A stretch of 64,000 nucleotides of DNA from Isoetes taiwanensis (lineage: Eukaryota; Streptophyta; Lycopodiopsida; Isoetales; Isoetaceae): positions 1,791,467-1,855,466 of the forward strand of contig JAJEKV010000017.1 in the NCBI GenBank assembly GCA_021234155.1, in the 5' to 3' direction. Positions within the stretch are counted from its first letter, which is position 1; each line of letters starts with the position of its first letter. Under the pieces are notes generated by a model. It did not search any database. It worked only from the letters and a program-made list of their open reading frames with translations, and had not been told where the DNA came from. Position numbers and translations under genes: made by a program. This document shows, piece by piece, positions 1 to 11,318 of the stretch.

Positions 1-120
1 GGTCCGGGTGGAAAACATAGTTCTAAGGCCCTTCAAAATAAAAAACGCAGTGTCTAAGGCCCTTCAAGATGAAAAACACAAGTCTAAGGCCATTTGGAGT
101 GAAAAACACAACAAGTCCGA
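1..120. repeat. Edge of a degenerate tandem repeat
   Basis: Three imperfect units begin with ctaaggcc followed by a short A-rich stretch ending in aaaaacrca. The spacing is about 32-36 bp. The array is cut by the window edge, so its true length is unknown. No coding potential is seen. Confidence 0.6.
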
Positions 121-660
121 GAAGGTCGAAAATGAATAACCTTCAAACATCATATCATATTACTATACCTTTGTTCACATGTGATCAAACATACAACAAA
201 TGTGGCGAACCTACTTGCCTACTTGTCTCCCTTTTTTAATATGTCAATGTTTATCTATAGCTTTATTCAAAGATAGCTTTCTAAAATGAAACAAAGATAT
301 ACTATGTATTTTCTAATAAGACAATATCCTATACTATGTATTTTTCAATAAACACAATATCCTATGTATTTTCTATGAAAAAATACCCTCCCCATAAATT
401 TCCTATGTATTTTCCAAAGAATGCCTAATGCACATGTAAATAGCAACATATGCATGCACCTATAATACACATTATAACTTAAAAATAATTTACCCTTATA
501 ACTAATAATAATGCACCATATAAATATACTTACCCTTATAACTAATAATAATGCACCATATAAATATTATGCCCACGTGACTTATTTTCAAGACTCACTT
601 TACTCTACTCTACGGACTTATTTTAAGACTCTTATACCCACTTTTTCCCCAATATTTGAA
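121..660. other. AT-rich sequence without a gene
   Basis: AT-rich sequence with repeated phrases such as ctatgtatttt (300-410) and one clean tandem duplication listed separately. I see no exon, RNA gene or element ends. Confidence 0.5.
491..568. repeat. 40-bp tandem duplication
   Basis: The unit begins tacccttataactaataata and is repeated head to tail at 491-530 and 531-568 with almost no differences. This indicates a recent slippage or replication duplication. Confidence 0.85.
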
Positions 661-2230
661 TTTTGAAATTTGGTACACACCTTTGTGCCAAGCAGATGCT
701 TTTTGTACCACCGGCAGATTCAAGAACCAAGAATTGGCCCGAGAATCCATCGGAAGGAGAACGAGAGAGTCAGAAGGATTTCTTCAATATCTCACCGATT
801 TTTCTCAACAATACCGGTAAGGATTTCGTCAATATCTCACCGATTTCAGATAGAAGCCACAGGGCATAAAATATTCAAAGAAGAATGAAGGATCCTACTG
901 AAAATTGGGGACTCACACGATTTCTTTCGGAGTTAGCATGTGGCAATGCGCAAACACAGAGCCCTTTTTGATTCACGAGTAATAACACGAAGACGAAAAT
1001 ACAAATCCGAGCTTTTGAGTCGTTATTTCAAGATCGAATTTTGTAACAAGAAGTGTCCAGAATGAGCGGATATGGTCAGCAAAGAACTCACCGCAGCCTA
1101 TGGCTTCCGCATTTCCCAAAGGCAAGCTTGTGCCGCCCTCGCTTTCTTGCAAAACCTCCTTTTCTGCAATACCTCCTTTTCTTGGCATCCCTACCGACCA
1201 TGGCGGCGGATATAGGAGATAAGGGAGCGGCTTGAGCAGAATCGCCCCGAGCTTTTGGGGTTCGATGGAGCTTCCCTTGCAAAGAGGTCTCAAAAATTTA
1301 AGCTAAAGATACATTTGAGCATTCCGTTTTTGCAAACTTCTCGCAGACAAGGATATAGAGTTCGATGGAGATTCCCCGCAAAGACCTCTCAAAAATCCGG
1401 GCAAAAGATGCCTTTGAGCACTTTCGATTCTTGGAGCCTTTCACGATTCTTGAGCCTTTCAGATTCGCGGAGCCGCGTAAGAACACCGGCCCAATCGCAT
1501 AAACCGCATCAGGGGTTGATCGAAAGCGGCGGTCGATTTCACCACGCCTTTGTTCACCCCTCGTTTTCGGACTCAACCCCCGCTGGCTTTCGAAACATTG
1601 AGCACGTGATTTGTCCGCTCCAAAGATGCCTGATGCCACCGCCGAAAACCGGAACAGCCGGATCCGAGAGCTCCAATGGTGTGAGTACGCTGGCAATATT
1701 GTGGTACCGCAGCCAGAGCAATCTTCCTGCGACGGAGTTAGAGCCTTCATCGCACCGCCCGGCAGAGCGCTGAAGGCCGCATCCGATGGTGCAAAAATGG
1801 TTATTGCATCCAGCATCTTTAGTGCCTTGTCTACTCCTCAGGTTGATTGCGGCAAAGATAACAGAGTGTTGAAATTACCGGTATACGTAGCGTCGTTCGT
1901 TTTCCATGCTTGCCTATGCGTCTTTTGAGGGTGTTGAGACCCTCCTAATGAGCACATGATCAACCTCCAAATATTTTATCGTATGGAAACTGGCATGGAT
2001 ATTCTTCACCACGCTTGTTGTTGAAATCGCGCGATGGATACCTGGAGTAAACAGAGGTCGAGGGAGTTTGGAAACTCGACCGGCGGGCTTCCCGACATAA
2101 ATACACCCAAACGGGTCAAAGGTTTATTCTATGCCATGGGATAGGATAATGAAGATTTTGGGAGCAATGTAAGGGAGGAATCCTCAATCCTGCCCATTCT
2201 CGCCCTTTGAGGCTAGAAAAAAACTCACCT
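661..2230. other. Unassigned stretch with short overlapping open frames
   Basis: Open frames of 60-170 codons exist on both strands (for example 1255-1773 plus and 1298-1816 minus). They overlap one another, show no recognisable domain and lack consistent splice signals. The base composition is less AT-rich than the flanks between about 1050 and 1800, which could reflect an old exon-rich or captured fragment. No product can be assigned. Confidence 0.3.
1260..1421. repeat. Imperfect 100-bp tandem duplication
   Basis: The phrase gttcgatggag followed by ttccc...gcaaag...tctcaaaaat...tttgagca occurs at 1260 and again at 1360. The copies are diverged but clearly related. Confidence 0.7.
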
Positions 2231-2296
2231 ATTTAATTAATTATTTAACTAATTAATTATTTATTGTTTAATTAATTAATTAATTATATTATTTAA
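2231..2296. repeat. (AATT/TTAA) low-complexity AT tract
   Basis: A run of attaatta-type repeats of about 65 bp without G or C except single bases. Simple sequence. Confidence 0.85.
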
Positions 2297-2336
2297 GTTA
2301 TCTACTTAATCTTTTTAGTTTTTCAATAGTTGTTTG

Positions 2337-2580
2337 CCCCTCCTCCTCTTCTCCATGCCCCGCCCTCCCTTTGCCCTTCCCCTCCTCCCTTTCCCAAGAG
2401 ACCTCGCCCTCCCCTCCCCTTTGCCCTTCCCCTCCTCCCCTTCCCTCCCTCCCCATTTGCTCGGGCCCTCCCTTTGCCCCTTTGCCTTTTTCCCTTTGCT
2501 CCTTTGCCTTTCCCCTCCCTCCCTCCCTCCTGTCTCCCCTTCCTTCCTACTCTTCTTTCTCCACCACCCCCTTCATTTTC
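2337..2580. repeat. Polypyrimidine tract (C/T-rich plus strand)
   Basis: About 240 bp almost entirely of C and T on the plus strand (cccctcc, ttgcccctcc, ccctccctccctcc). It gives Pro/Ser/Leu/Phe-rich open frames simply because stops need A or G. It could form H-DNA or the complementary strand G-rich structures. No product is inferred. Confidence 0.85.
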
Positions 2581-4187
2581 TGATTGTCGTGCAAATATTA
2601 TTCTTATGTTATCAAGGAAAAATCTAATAATGATTCAATGGCAACTTACTTTTTTTTTGCATGAGTCCCATTTTCAGTCTGAGTCCCAAATTTCGAGATT
2701 TGTCCCACTTCAATTAAATGCGACTTTTGTAGTCACGCCTTCAATCTAGACTTTTAAATAACCATCGAAATGATGTGCTTTTCTTATTTTATCTTAACAT
2801 ATATAATTGTGCTACTTTTGACGTCGAGGCACCCATCTCAACCCTTGGAATTTTAAAACAAAATCTTCACCGTTGATTTTATCATTCATCTGTGCGTTGG
2901 CCATGGCAGAATCCCTTATCCTCAAACATTATTCAGACACTCTTGCAGATGGCAGCGGACAAGCGACGTACCCTGTTGGAGGCATCCAGGGCAAGGATTA
3001 GTGGGCGTTTGTGCTAGATGTTTGCAAGAGAGATTAAGATCTGTAGTAGAGTCTCAGAGCTTGGCCGGAATAGGTTTGGGTAGATTTTCTGAAGATGGGT
3101 ATGGCATAAATCATGCAGAAGCTATGGATATGGCCATGGGAGAAATGGGCGTCGGACTTGGCCTGGGGATTTCGCCCCTTTTAAGCGAAGCATTTTTTTG
3201 AAGATCAAAATCTTGATCCCATTGGGAAGGCCCTGCGGATACTTTGAGAGGTGGAGCACGGCATTGGAGCACAGATTTGCCCGGAAATCTGATGCAGTTT
3301 TAGATGAATGGACTCAGCAGAGATTTTTCTCCATTTTTTCTCGCAAATCTGGCGATCCGAGTGCTAGGAAGAAAGCATTTGGGCATGGAAGCGGATCTGC
3401 CAGGTTGTCTCATCATCAAAAACAAGCACAGAAGTTGCATGCAGAGCCCACTCAAGCTTGTGCAAGAGATCGCTCGCATGGCCGCATTGGTCCACAGTCT
3501 TAACATATATAATTGTGCTACCAATGGTTTGCCCCTCTCTTCTTTCTTGCTGTTCTTCCTTGATTCCGGTAAACAAATCATCTTTGTCCATATATAAAGC
3601 ATGGCAGATTTAGCATTGAAGAAGAACAGACAGATGATCATACAGTTGCATGAAGTTCTTGGGAATTATGAAGAATGAGAAGGAATATGCTAAACGAAAT
3701 GTGTTTTTGGTGATGATCTACAATAGCATCTGGCTGTTTCTTTTTCTACTTTAGGTCATGTGATGCAGTGAAAAAAATGCAGGGCTTGAATCAAAGGCAT
3801 GTCTGGCCAGTAAATATTATAGTCTTGCAAGTGAATATTATAGTCTTGCTGGAACTTGCTAATCCATTCTCAATGTCGGTACTTCTTTTATGGATCTTGA
3901 CACAATAAGGCACATTTTAATTGCCCAAGATTTGGGATTGAATATTAAGTCCTCAAAATTGGGATCAAAATTGCGATCCTTCTGTTCATGATTTTAGAGT
4001 TTTGAAAGAAATATAGCCAATTAGTTTTTGTTTTTGGAATCAAGAAGGTTGAGCAGTAATAGAGGAGTATTCTAGTTTCTCTTTACAGTGAATTACACCA
4101 TAGAGTGAACTATTGCTTGATGATTATTTTCCAAACTAACAAGTTTAATTTTGAAGGTATTTGCCCACAAAATTCAGGCGTGCCATA
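2581..4187. other. Unassigned stretch
   Basis: No recognisable domain. Some gene-like composition is seen at 2940-3500, including a short open frame from an ATG at 2949 preceded by tcttgcag and overlapping frames of 60-113 codons. Nothing distinguishes these from chance. This could be a fragment of a host transcript. Confidence 0.3.
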
Positions 4188-4451
4188 TTTTATGGATGAA
4201 GATGCCATTTTGCGGCAGGATCAGGCCCTATTAAATCTACATCATTCTTTTATCTTTGCTATGCTCAAGTTATATTGGCTCCCATTTTATGGATGAAGAT
4301 GCCCTTTTATCTTTGCTATGCTCAAGTTATATTGGCTCCCATTTTATGGATGAAGATGCCCTTTTGCAGCAAGATCATAGTCTAGAGTCTGTTAAATCTA
4401 CATCATCCTTTTATCTTTGTTATGCTCAAGGTTATATTGGCTCCCAAATCT
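4188..4451. repeat. Nested tandem repeat, 57-bp unit
   Basis: The unit that begins ttttatctttgctatgctca and ends gaagatgccc occurs twice perfectly (4248-4304 and 4305-4361). A diverged partial copy lies at about 4409-4450, and a second half-copy lies upstream at 4188-4247. The flanking parts also share taaatctacatcat, so a larger ~160-bp unit appears to have duplicated before the 57-bp step. Confidence 0.85.
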
Positions 4452-5964
4452 ACTGTAAATACTCCTAGATTTGTTGTTGAAGCCCATCATTTAGGATTAA
4501 CTTGACATGGCTTAGCTGAATTTGGATTGTATAGTTGTAGTATTCAAAAATAACAAATGGAAGTTGCAGTCTAAAGCTATGGGAAGCGCTTCGAGCTTGG
4601 AAAATGGAAATTACAAGGGATCTATAGGATATGCTAGCTACCTGGGTTGAATTACAAAGGGTTTATGTTTTCTCCGCCAAAACATATTTCACGATTTCAA
4701 AAATGTTCAAGCCATGAGATCATATGTACAACCTTGGTATAATTTGTTATTAGGGTTGGGATTTGGAAACATCAAAATAAAAGGGAATAGAGAGGTGTAA
4801 GTTTTTTACACCATTTAGCACCCTTTGCATTATCAAGATTCAGTACAAGTGCTTCAAAGTGCTTCAAGGGGTTGTCCTACCACTCTTCCTGCTAGTTTTT
4901 CCCTCCTACTATAGATTGTGGAGCTCAAATTCTGCAAAGTCATTGATCTCGATAAATATTGGAGTTTAGAATTGTCCAAGCTCATACACAGACACATAGT
5001 TAGTTCAACTTTTGCAGGTTCATCCTTTCAACATAGTACAAAATGTCTTTTGCAGCATATTGGACGATAGAAATATTCGTGGCGGCCTATAATAACCACT
5101 TCATAATTAAAGCATCTTTTTCTAATTTACTAGATTTATATTTTTCTTTACAAGTATTTTCCCGACATCTATTATAACTAAGTTTTATGTGCTAGGTAAC
5201 CGGCCGGATTGAGGGGATAGTTTTATCTGCTAGGTAACCGGCCGGATTGAAGGGTTTCCGGTTGACTACCAAATGTAAGCATGTGTTTGGGAAATTCCGT
5301 TCTTCCCGATTTTTGAATGCTGGGGAGCATGCTGGGGACCTCCAATATCCACGGCTATGGCCTATTATGAAGATGGAGTTGCCACAGAAATGTCTAAAAG
5401 CATATGCAAGCAAAATAGGAGATCTGGCAATAGGTCGTTGTTGCAAACCTGCAAAGAAAGGGTTACAAAGCTGCTTATTTCTGCCGGACAAAAGCAGAAA
5501 TAGGCTACAAACGCAAGCACAAACATGCTACAAATGCTCTCCAGGCCGCTGCAAACAAACATGATGAAAATGAGAACCTCTGCGAACATGGGAATGGAGG
5601 GACAAGCTTTTGACCAACCGTAGTGCCACAAGAATAGAATCATTTTGCCTTGCTGCAGAGAGAAAATGGAACAATGACGAAATGCGGCAATTTGGAGCAA
5701 TCATGGCAGCAATTCTGGAAGTAGCGATCTTGGACGCATCAAGATCGTCCCTACAAAGGTCACAGATTTGCTCAAACCCTGAAGGTCACGGCGCTCTGCT
5801 ACAAATGCTTGAGGCTCTGCTACAAATGCTTGAGCCTATAGAAATGCGAGTGCTCTGCTACAAAAGCGTAAACACTTCTCAAATGGCAGTTTCCCCAAAC
5901 GGCGGTTTGGAATTTCTCCAAACGGCGGTTTACGTGGAACTTTAAATCGGATTTTATGAACATT
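4452..5964. other. Unassigned stretch
   Basis: No gene supported. Small repeats are present: gctctgctacaaatgcttga twice near 5798-5836 and ccaaacggcggttt twice near 5893-5932. Open frames at 5247-5564 and 5610-5945 have no recognisable motif. Confidence 0.3.
5191..5250. repeat. Direct repeat containing accggccgg
   Basis: A 22-bp phrase beginning gctaggtaaccggccggatt occurs at 5191-5212 and 5229-5250. Its core accggccgg is an imperfect palindrome. Confidence 0.75.
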
Positions 5965-6014
5965 TACTAAGAATTCTTGGGAATTTTTTTACTAAGAATT
6001 CTTGGGAATTTTTG
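5965..6014. repeat. 25-bp direct repeat at the edge of the CYSTM-exon duplication
   Basis: tactaagaattcttgggaat followed by a T run is present twice in tandem, immediately left of where similarity to the 52.6-kb CYSTM locus begins. It may mark the breakpoint at which the truncated copy joined this site. Confidence 0.75.
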
Positions 6015-6536
6015 TGCTTATTTGCTTCTTCGTTTCTTTGTTTTTTCAGTTTGACCACCCTTTGTTGTTGTTGCCTTATGGACGACTTTTGTTGCCTCTT
6101 TGGTGGCCCTATGGGTCCTCCTAGATTTTTCTAGTTACTTATCTCCATTGTAATATGCCCCTTCATTCTTTCTCACTATTTTGTGTAGTTTATGGAATAT
6201 ATTAATGTATTCACATTTTGTGGTATGACTATTGTTCCATTATGTGTTTACAATTAGTCAAGACAAGATGAAATAGAGTGGCACAAGTCTCTTTTTCCAA
6301 GCTTGCAACTCAACCAAAGCATTAAAATGTTGCTCCATGAGAATGTCTCGTACACATATTGAATGGTGCTTTTAGAAAAAACATAAAAAGTTGCACGTGT
6401 TCACTTTTTCTACTTCTTTGGAAGATGTCTTTACGAGGTAGATTGTCCTTTCTGGTAGAGGAATACATTGGAACATATTCTACCGTTTGTTCTTGAATAA
6501 TTGTTTGGAATGAATTTGATTGAACTTTAATTGTAA
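6015..6536 (+). repeat. Segmental duplication copy 1, left part (CYSTM last exon and 3' flank)
   Basis: This interval is closely similar, in the same orientation, to 52562-53104. Shared landmarks are the intron end (tgcttctt-cgtttctttg), the last exon, the 3' flank (agttacttatctcc..gtaatatgcccc), caattagtcaagacaag, and ccgtttgttcttgaataatt. The similarity stops exactly at 6536, where a Helitron begins. It resumes at 11319, just as it continues without a break at 53105. Confidence 0.9.
6050..6134 (+). pseudogene. Lone CYSTM last exon (gene fragment)
   Basis: This 85-bp segment matches exon 3 of the intact CYSTM gene at 52598-52682 in length and frame. It keeps the 3' splice site (ttttttcag), the cysteine run CCCCLMDDFCCLFGG and the stop codon. 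Relative to the intact exon two alanines are threonines and a glycine near the end is arginine. No exons 1 or 2 or promoter are seen upstream, where similarity ends near 6000. It is best read as a 5'-truncated duplicate. It could be transcribed from an unrelated upstream promoter, but nothing shows that. Confidence 0.85.
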
Positions 6537-6564
6537 CTAGTTATGGTGCCCGGCGTTGCCGGGC
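6537..6564 (-). other. Helitron 3' terminus: hairpin plus CTAG
   Basis: gcccggc-gtt-gccgggc forms a 7-bp perfect stem with a 3-base loop. On the minus strand it is followed by accataa and the terminal CTAG. Known Helitrons use such a hairpin as the rolling-circle termination signal. Confidence 0.9.
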
Positions 6565-8115
6565 TTAATAACAACTTAAACGGGTGGTTATTTCATTGTT
6601 GTCTAGAATAGACAATGTGGCTTGGAGGGGGGATGGGTGTATAGAGAAACTTTTTAAGAGTTGATAGAGATAAAGAACCATTCGTAGGAGGAAATGCAGA
6701 TTGGATTAAGATATAGAGAGTCAGTTATAAATATGAGAACTAAATTGAAATCAAGTGGCCCGTAATTGAAAGATAGTGAGCATGAAGTAGCTTTAGATTT
6801 TGTTTGATCTACTTCATGACGATTACATTAAAAAAGATTTATGAAACTATGAGTTTGGCAAAGTAATATCTAACATGGGAAGTTAGGACTCTTGAGCTCA
6901 ATTATTTGATACGTAGAATTACTTGTAGGTGTGAATTACTTGTTTTGTATTGCACATTGCGACTCACCTCTTGAAGAATGTATAGTGATGGCAGCAAGGT
7001 TAAAATGAGAGAAAGGGCAACAAAGAATGTTTGTCCTCCTCTTGTTTCTGATAGATATTGCTTTCTTTGGTAATAATGTTTTGGTATTTGCTTAACAACA
7101 TTCTCTTTTGTTCGTCCAAACTCCACAAACTACCTTTATTATTGTATTTCTTACATTGACTGGAATTGATCCTGACATCAAACAACAAAAGATTTCAAAA
7201 CCTTCAAAGATTAGTTTCACTTACATCTCTAACATCCTTCCCACTAAAATTGCTGCATACATCGTGCCCATTATGAATGTTCCTCTGCTTTATACCTTGT
7301 CTGCCCTATTGGGTTGTGCTGGCATCAAATGATATGAACTTGGAAGTAAGTTGTGGATAGCACTCTAGTAAGCCATTTTGGGTGTTTTAAATCGTACCAG
7401 GTTGCTAAAGGAAAAGGGAAAAAAAACAAAGAAAGGGAGATATAAGGAGGAAAATGAGTGGTAAAATAGTTAGAAAGTTTCAAAGATCAAAGCAATCCAT
7501 ACCACAATAGAAAAAAAGAAATGAATATTCATTGGGTAGCACAGTGGAGAATAAGAAATGTGGTTGAATTTGATTTTAAGTAAAAGGAAATATTCCCTCT
7601 GCTTTGTTGGGGGTGTTGTTGGGGATATAACTAACATACCTCTAACATGCAATGTAACTAAGTGAAGCAAAGGAATAGATGTACCTTTTACCTTAAGGCT
7701 CTATTTGCTAAGATTACATTGCTTGCTAGCATAACACATTGACATCAACATTATATTATTATGGATGCATTTTTAAGAATTGAATTGAATGGGGTGTTAT
7801 CATAATTTCAAGCTACAATGCAATTAGAACCTTTTCAATATTGCAAGTATTCTTGACTATTCTACCCACCTATGTTGCTTCCTTGTATAGGAACTGATTC
7901 GAAAATGGTTTGGAAATGGTTCTGGAAGAGTTCATGTATGGCAAAATATCTTGTGTATTGTAAGCTGAAATTGCAAGCCATGTGGTGATTGTATGACCTC
8001 CAAAATCACAAATGTCAATCAAAACCATTTTTTTAAAAAAGAAATGTCCATGATAATTAGAGAAGATAAGGACCAATCTCTACCTGTCAATGCTGCATCA
8101 AAACCTGTAGCCATA

Positions 8116-8714
8116 TTCTTTTGAACTGAGATTGAATAGTAGAGACAATATAATGTAGACAATGTTATGTCCCTAGAAAAATGTGGTCCTTAAACATCTA
8201 GCATCCTATTGTAAAGTAGAATGCAAGCTTATCTGCAAGAATCCATCAATGTGCTTTAGGCTTTTTTAAAGTAATGAAGCCAAAATAGAGTATGAATTAT
8301 TGATTCTTTGCAAAATTAATGTAATTGCAAGCCGAATTCTGGAAGAAACAAATAATGAGGCTTACCTTCTAGCCTTTTGATGCTTAATTGCTCTGGTGAA
8401 GGGTCCATCCTGCAACAAAGATGACCATACTAAATAAAGAAGGAAATGTAGATATCAGCGATGATATCTACAATGATTTTGAAATCTAATAAAGCACTCT
8501 AAAGTCATAGATCTTAACCAAATGTAGTAAAGATCAAACGCCAATAAACTGCTTTTTCAATATTTAAGGGTTTAAGGTGCAGACATGTTCTTTTGAACTG
8601 AGATTGAATAGCAGAGACAACATAATGTAGACAATGTTATGTTCCCAGGAAAATTTGGTTCTTAACATCTAGCATCCTATTGTAAAGTAGAATGCAACCT
8701 TATCTGCAAGAATC
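8116..8714. repeat. Dispersed duplication inside the Helitron (two ~127-bp copies)
   Basis: 8116-8243 and 8588-8714 are near-identical copies starting ttcttttgaactgagattga and ending tatctgcaagaatc. An exon-like block and about 340 bp of other sequence separate them. Confidence 0.85.
8366..8409 (-). pseudogene. Exon-like block (captured gene piece)
   Basis: On the minus strand a 44-bp open block is bounded by a good acceptor (tttgttgcag) and a good donor (gtaagc). In its open frame it reads DGPFTRAIKHQKARR. No family is recognised. It lies inside the Helitron in the element's own orientation, as do the blocks at 9195, 9684 and 10623, which is the usual pattern of exon capture. Being short, it could be chance. 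Confidence 0.4.
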
Positions 8715-9194
8715 TAGGAGACCATTTTATAATGGTAAAATTGGAGTGCTAGCTTCAACCATCCCTGTTGGACGAAACTAATATATAGACATCAGTTAAG
8801 GGAAAGAACGATAAGCATCTCGAAATGCAATACATATGTCTGAAATGCAACAGTATTTTCAAAAATAAAACTGCTATCCTATGGAAACACTGTGTGGAAA
8901 GGCACCGTTTCACATATACAAAAATTACACTTTAGAAACATTGTGCGTTGACTATATTAAAGGCATAACATTTCTAAAGCTATTTCTAGTATTCAAGAGA
9001 TACTATCATTTGTTCAAACCAGGAAGCACCACATTTTTTAAAATATTTCACATTCAACATTACTCTTCTTTATTTGTATGAACCAAAAGATGTGTCAAAT
9101 AGAAAGCAGTATTCATGTCTGTACAGGCAGGTTATAGCTTATAACTCTGTTTATGTAAATAACCAACTCTATCCTTTATACTGCCTGCTAGCAT

Positions 9195-9440
9195 CTAGCT
9201 TTGCAAATGTACGAAAAATAATATATCAAGCTCATTGCGAAGATAAAACTTCATGGCCATTGCTAATGGACATGGTGAACGAAGCTGCTTAGAAAGTCCA
9301 TAATATATTTTAGTTCTCTTGAATGACCCAGACAATGAGGAAACATAGCCAAATCTGAGCAAAATTTTCAAATACCGATTCACCAAAGCAAATGTCTCAC
9401 CATCATTGAGAGAAGCAGAAGATCGTGGGTTATTATCTGG
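9195..9440 (-). pseudogene. Coding-like block, unrecognised product (captured gene piece)
   Basis: An uninterrupted minus-strand reading frame of about 80 codons follows a possible acceptor (gagccag). It includes NDGETFALVNRYLKILLRFG and FKRTKIYYGLSKQ, then ends at a stop at 9195. Its composition looks like soluble protein, with mixed charged and hydrophobic residues and no bias. I do not recognise the family. It lies between other exon-like blocks on the same strand of the Helitron. Confidence 0.4.
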
Positions 9441-9683
9441 CTGGCTCTACAACTTCTAGGTTAGTTTAGCTAATACAGGCAGGAAATGTATTCCATCCAC
9501 CAAAACAAAACCGACCATACTAAAGCCACAGTCGTCATTCCAAGAGGCCAAGCTTACTATATTCATCCACGATGGCCCGGGTTGATATAAAATAATTAAG
9601 ATGGATCTTCCCTCACAGCTGTTACGTCTATTTCTCAAAAATTACATTGCATTCTTTAAAAAGATTAAACCATAAAGATTTAC

Positions 9684-9819
9684 CTGCTTGTCGCACTCCT
9701 CTGATAACAGATGGCCGATTCTATATGTTTTTGCCCTATAATAAATGACTTTTATATTGACTCCTTCTCCTTGCGGTCGTGCATCTCCATTGTCTGCAAT
9801 GGTTTCTGCAATGGTTTCT
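9684..9819 (-). pseudogene. Exon-like block, unrecognised product (captured gene piece)
   Basis: This 136-bp minus-strand block is bounded by acceptor cacatcttgcag and donor gtaaat. One frame is open throughout and contains ARPQGEGVNIKVIYYRAKTY and RIGHLLSEECDKQ. Its start is a 12-bp tandem repeat (gaaaccattgca twice), giving ETIAETIA. Family unknown. The splice sites and coding-like composition argue for a real exon captured by the Helitron rather than chance. Confidence 0.5.
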
Positions 9820-10622
9820 CTGCAAGATGTGAAAACAGATATGAGCATTTAAAGCTTCAATTAAAGATGAGATCAAGTAGCAGACATCGAACTGCTACCA
9901 TCAAGTTCTTATGAGATAGCCAGTCACACCATTAGAGGAAAAGGTGGCCACAAATATCAACCTCATTATCAATAATGCTAATATGCTCTAATTCCACATG
10001 GACATGCTATTACGAAGTCATAGTTCCCCAAGACTTTCAAGAAAGTTAATATCACGTACAGGGCAAGAGTTACGTTGTTGCAGCAAAATACCTGTTATTC
10101 AGTCATATGTACAATATATACTTTAAATGATGAAAATTAAACATCTTGTGCTGAGCATAAATTAAATGTATACAAAGCTCATCATTCCAAGTTCAAAGTC
10201 AAGGAAAAGCTGGGAGAGCTCATACTGTGGAAGCTAAGCTACAACAGTCCATGGCAAAATTTATGAGAATTGATGTCGCAGGCAATGTAAAGGTATGACA
10301 AAAGACCACAGATAAAAGATTTTAGAATACCTACTCAGCGTATAACAGAAGACTATAGATGAGATCTTAGATGAGAAACATGTCAGGGGCGCAGCCATAA
10401 GGGAACAAAGTCCTTGAATGTGCTCTGCAATACCTTTCTACTGGACACAAAACATGATATAACAACTGTAACATAAAAAAATCATTATTAGACAAAAAGG
10501 ATGCGACTGATCTTTGTTGGTTGATGCAACCTGTTAGTCGTTCTTTCCATCACAGGGTTTAGTTTAAAACAATTTATGGGCAGAATGTATGGACTTGCTG
10601 AAGGTTAGAGGCAAAATATTAC

Positions 10623-10667
10623 CTGGCTGGAGCGATGAGATCTGGGGCTGGAATAACCCTAGCATAA
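10623..10667 (-). pseudogene. Exon-like block (captured gene piece)
   Basis: This 45-bp minus-strand block between acceptor tttcttgcag and donor gtaatatt reads YARVIPAPDLIAPAR in one open frame. No family is recognised. It is consistent with the other exon-like blocks in this Helitron. Confidence 0.4.
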
Positions 10668-11318
10668 CTGCAAGAAAATCCACAAAACTCCACATAAGAA
10701 TCCCATCCAAGAAGGCTTGTCCGAGAAGCACATACATCTACTATACTGCTGCCAAAATCCCATGTGAAACCCTAAAAACAACCTAAATCTATTGTGAAGC
10801 TTTGTCAAAAATGATTTTCACGGTGACCTGACATGAAATCAAACATAAATAATGCATCAATGACGGCATGGTTTCTGAGCCCATCGCTTGCTGGGCACGA
10901 AATCTGAGAATAAGAATGCCCTAGAAAATTTCTTGCAAAGCCAGACCCCTCCTGCAGGTCTGATGCAAACAACAGAAAATGTGGGCGGTGCACAGATCAT
11001 ACCAAAGAACTTCCAGAAATCCAATGCCTTTAAATGATCCGGACTAAATTTGAGAGAGGGTAAAAACGATCAGACAAAGGTTGGTATGAGCCTGCATGCC
11101 GGAAAACCTTGAGCCTACAATCGTGGCATGCATGCAGTTGCAATCGGATAAGGAGAGCGAGGAAAAACCAAAATCATACGAAAGGAATTTCTCTCGATTT
11201 TGGGAATACCGGGAATTTATTCCGGCACCGAAAAAGCCCAAAACCTTAGAAAAATAATGTAAAAAAAATTCCCAAAACATTTCTGACCACACCGGAAAAA
11301 CCAAATTTAAAAGATAGA

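Larger units (their letters stand above)
6537..11318 (-). mobile_element. Non-autonomous Helitron, 4.78 kb, with empty site in the window
   Basis: On the minus strand the element starts with 5' TC (tctatc, plus-strand end ..gataga at 11318). It ends with a GC-rich hairpin (6548-6564), a seven-base spacer and CTAG (6537-6540). These are the canonical Helitron termini. It sits between A (6536) and T (11319) without a target duplication, as Helitrons do. The paralogous segment at 53101-53112 reads gtaatttgcaag straight through, which is the uninterrupted site. No Rep or helicase is recognisable, so the element depends on another copy for movement. Minus-strand exon-like blocks inside suggest captured host gene pieces. 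Boundaries are firm; internal content is not. Confidence 0.9.

Noticed and set aside
1-120. CRISPR-like array of short repeats
   Set aside because: Repeats are imperfect and spacers are too short and similar. The context is plant nuclear DNA. No CRISPR array was seen anywhere in the window.
2330-2749. Proline-rich 139-codon open frame
   Set aside because: It is a translation of a polypyrimidine tract that is open in three frames.
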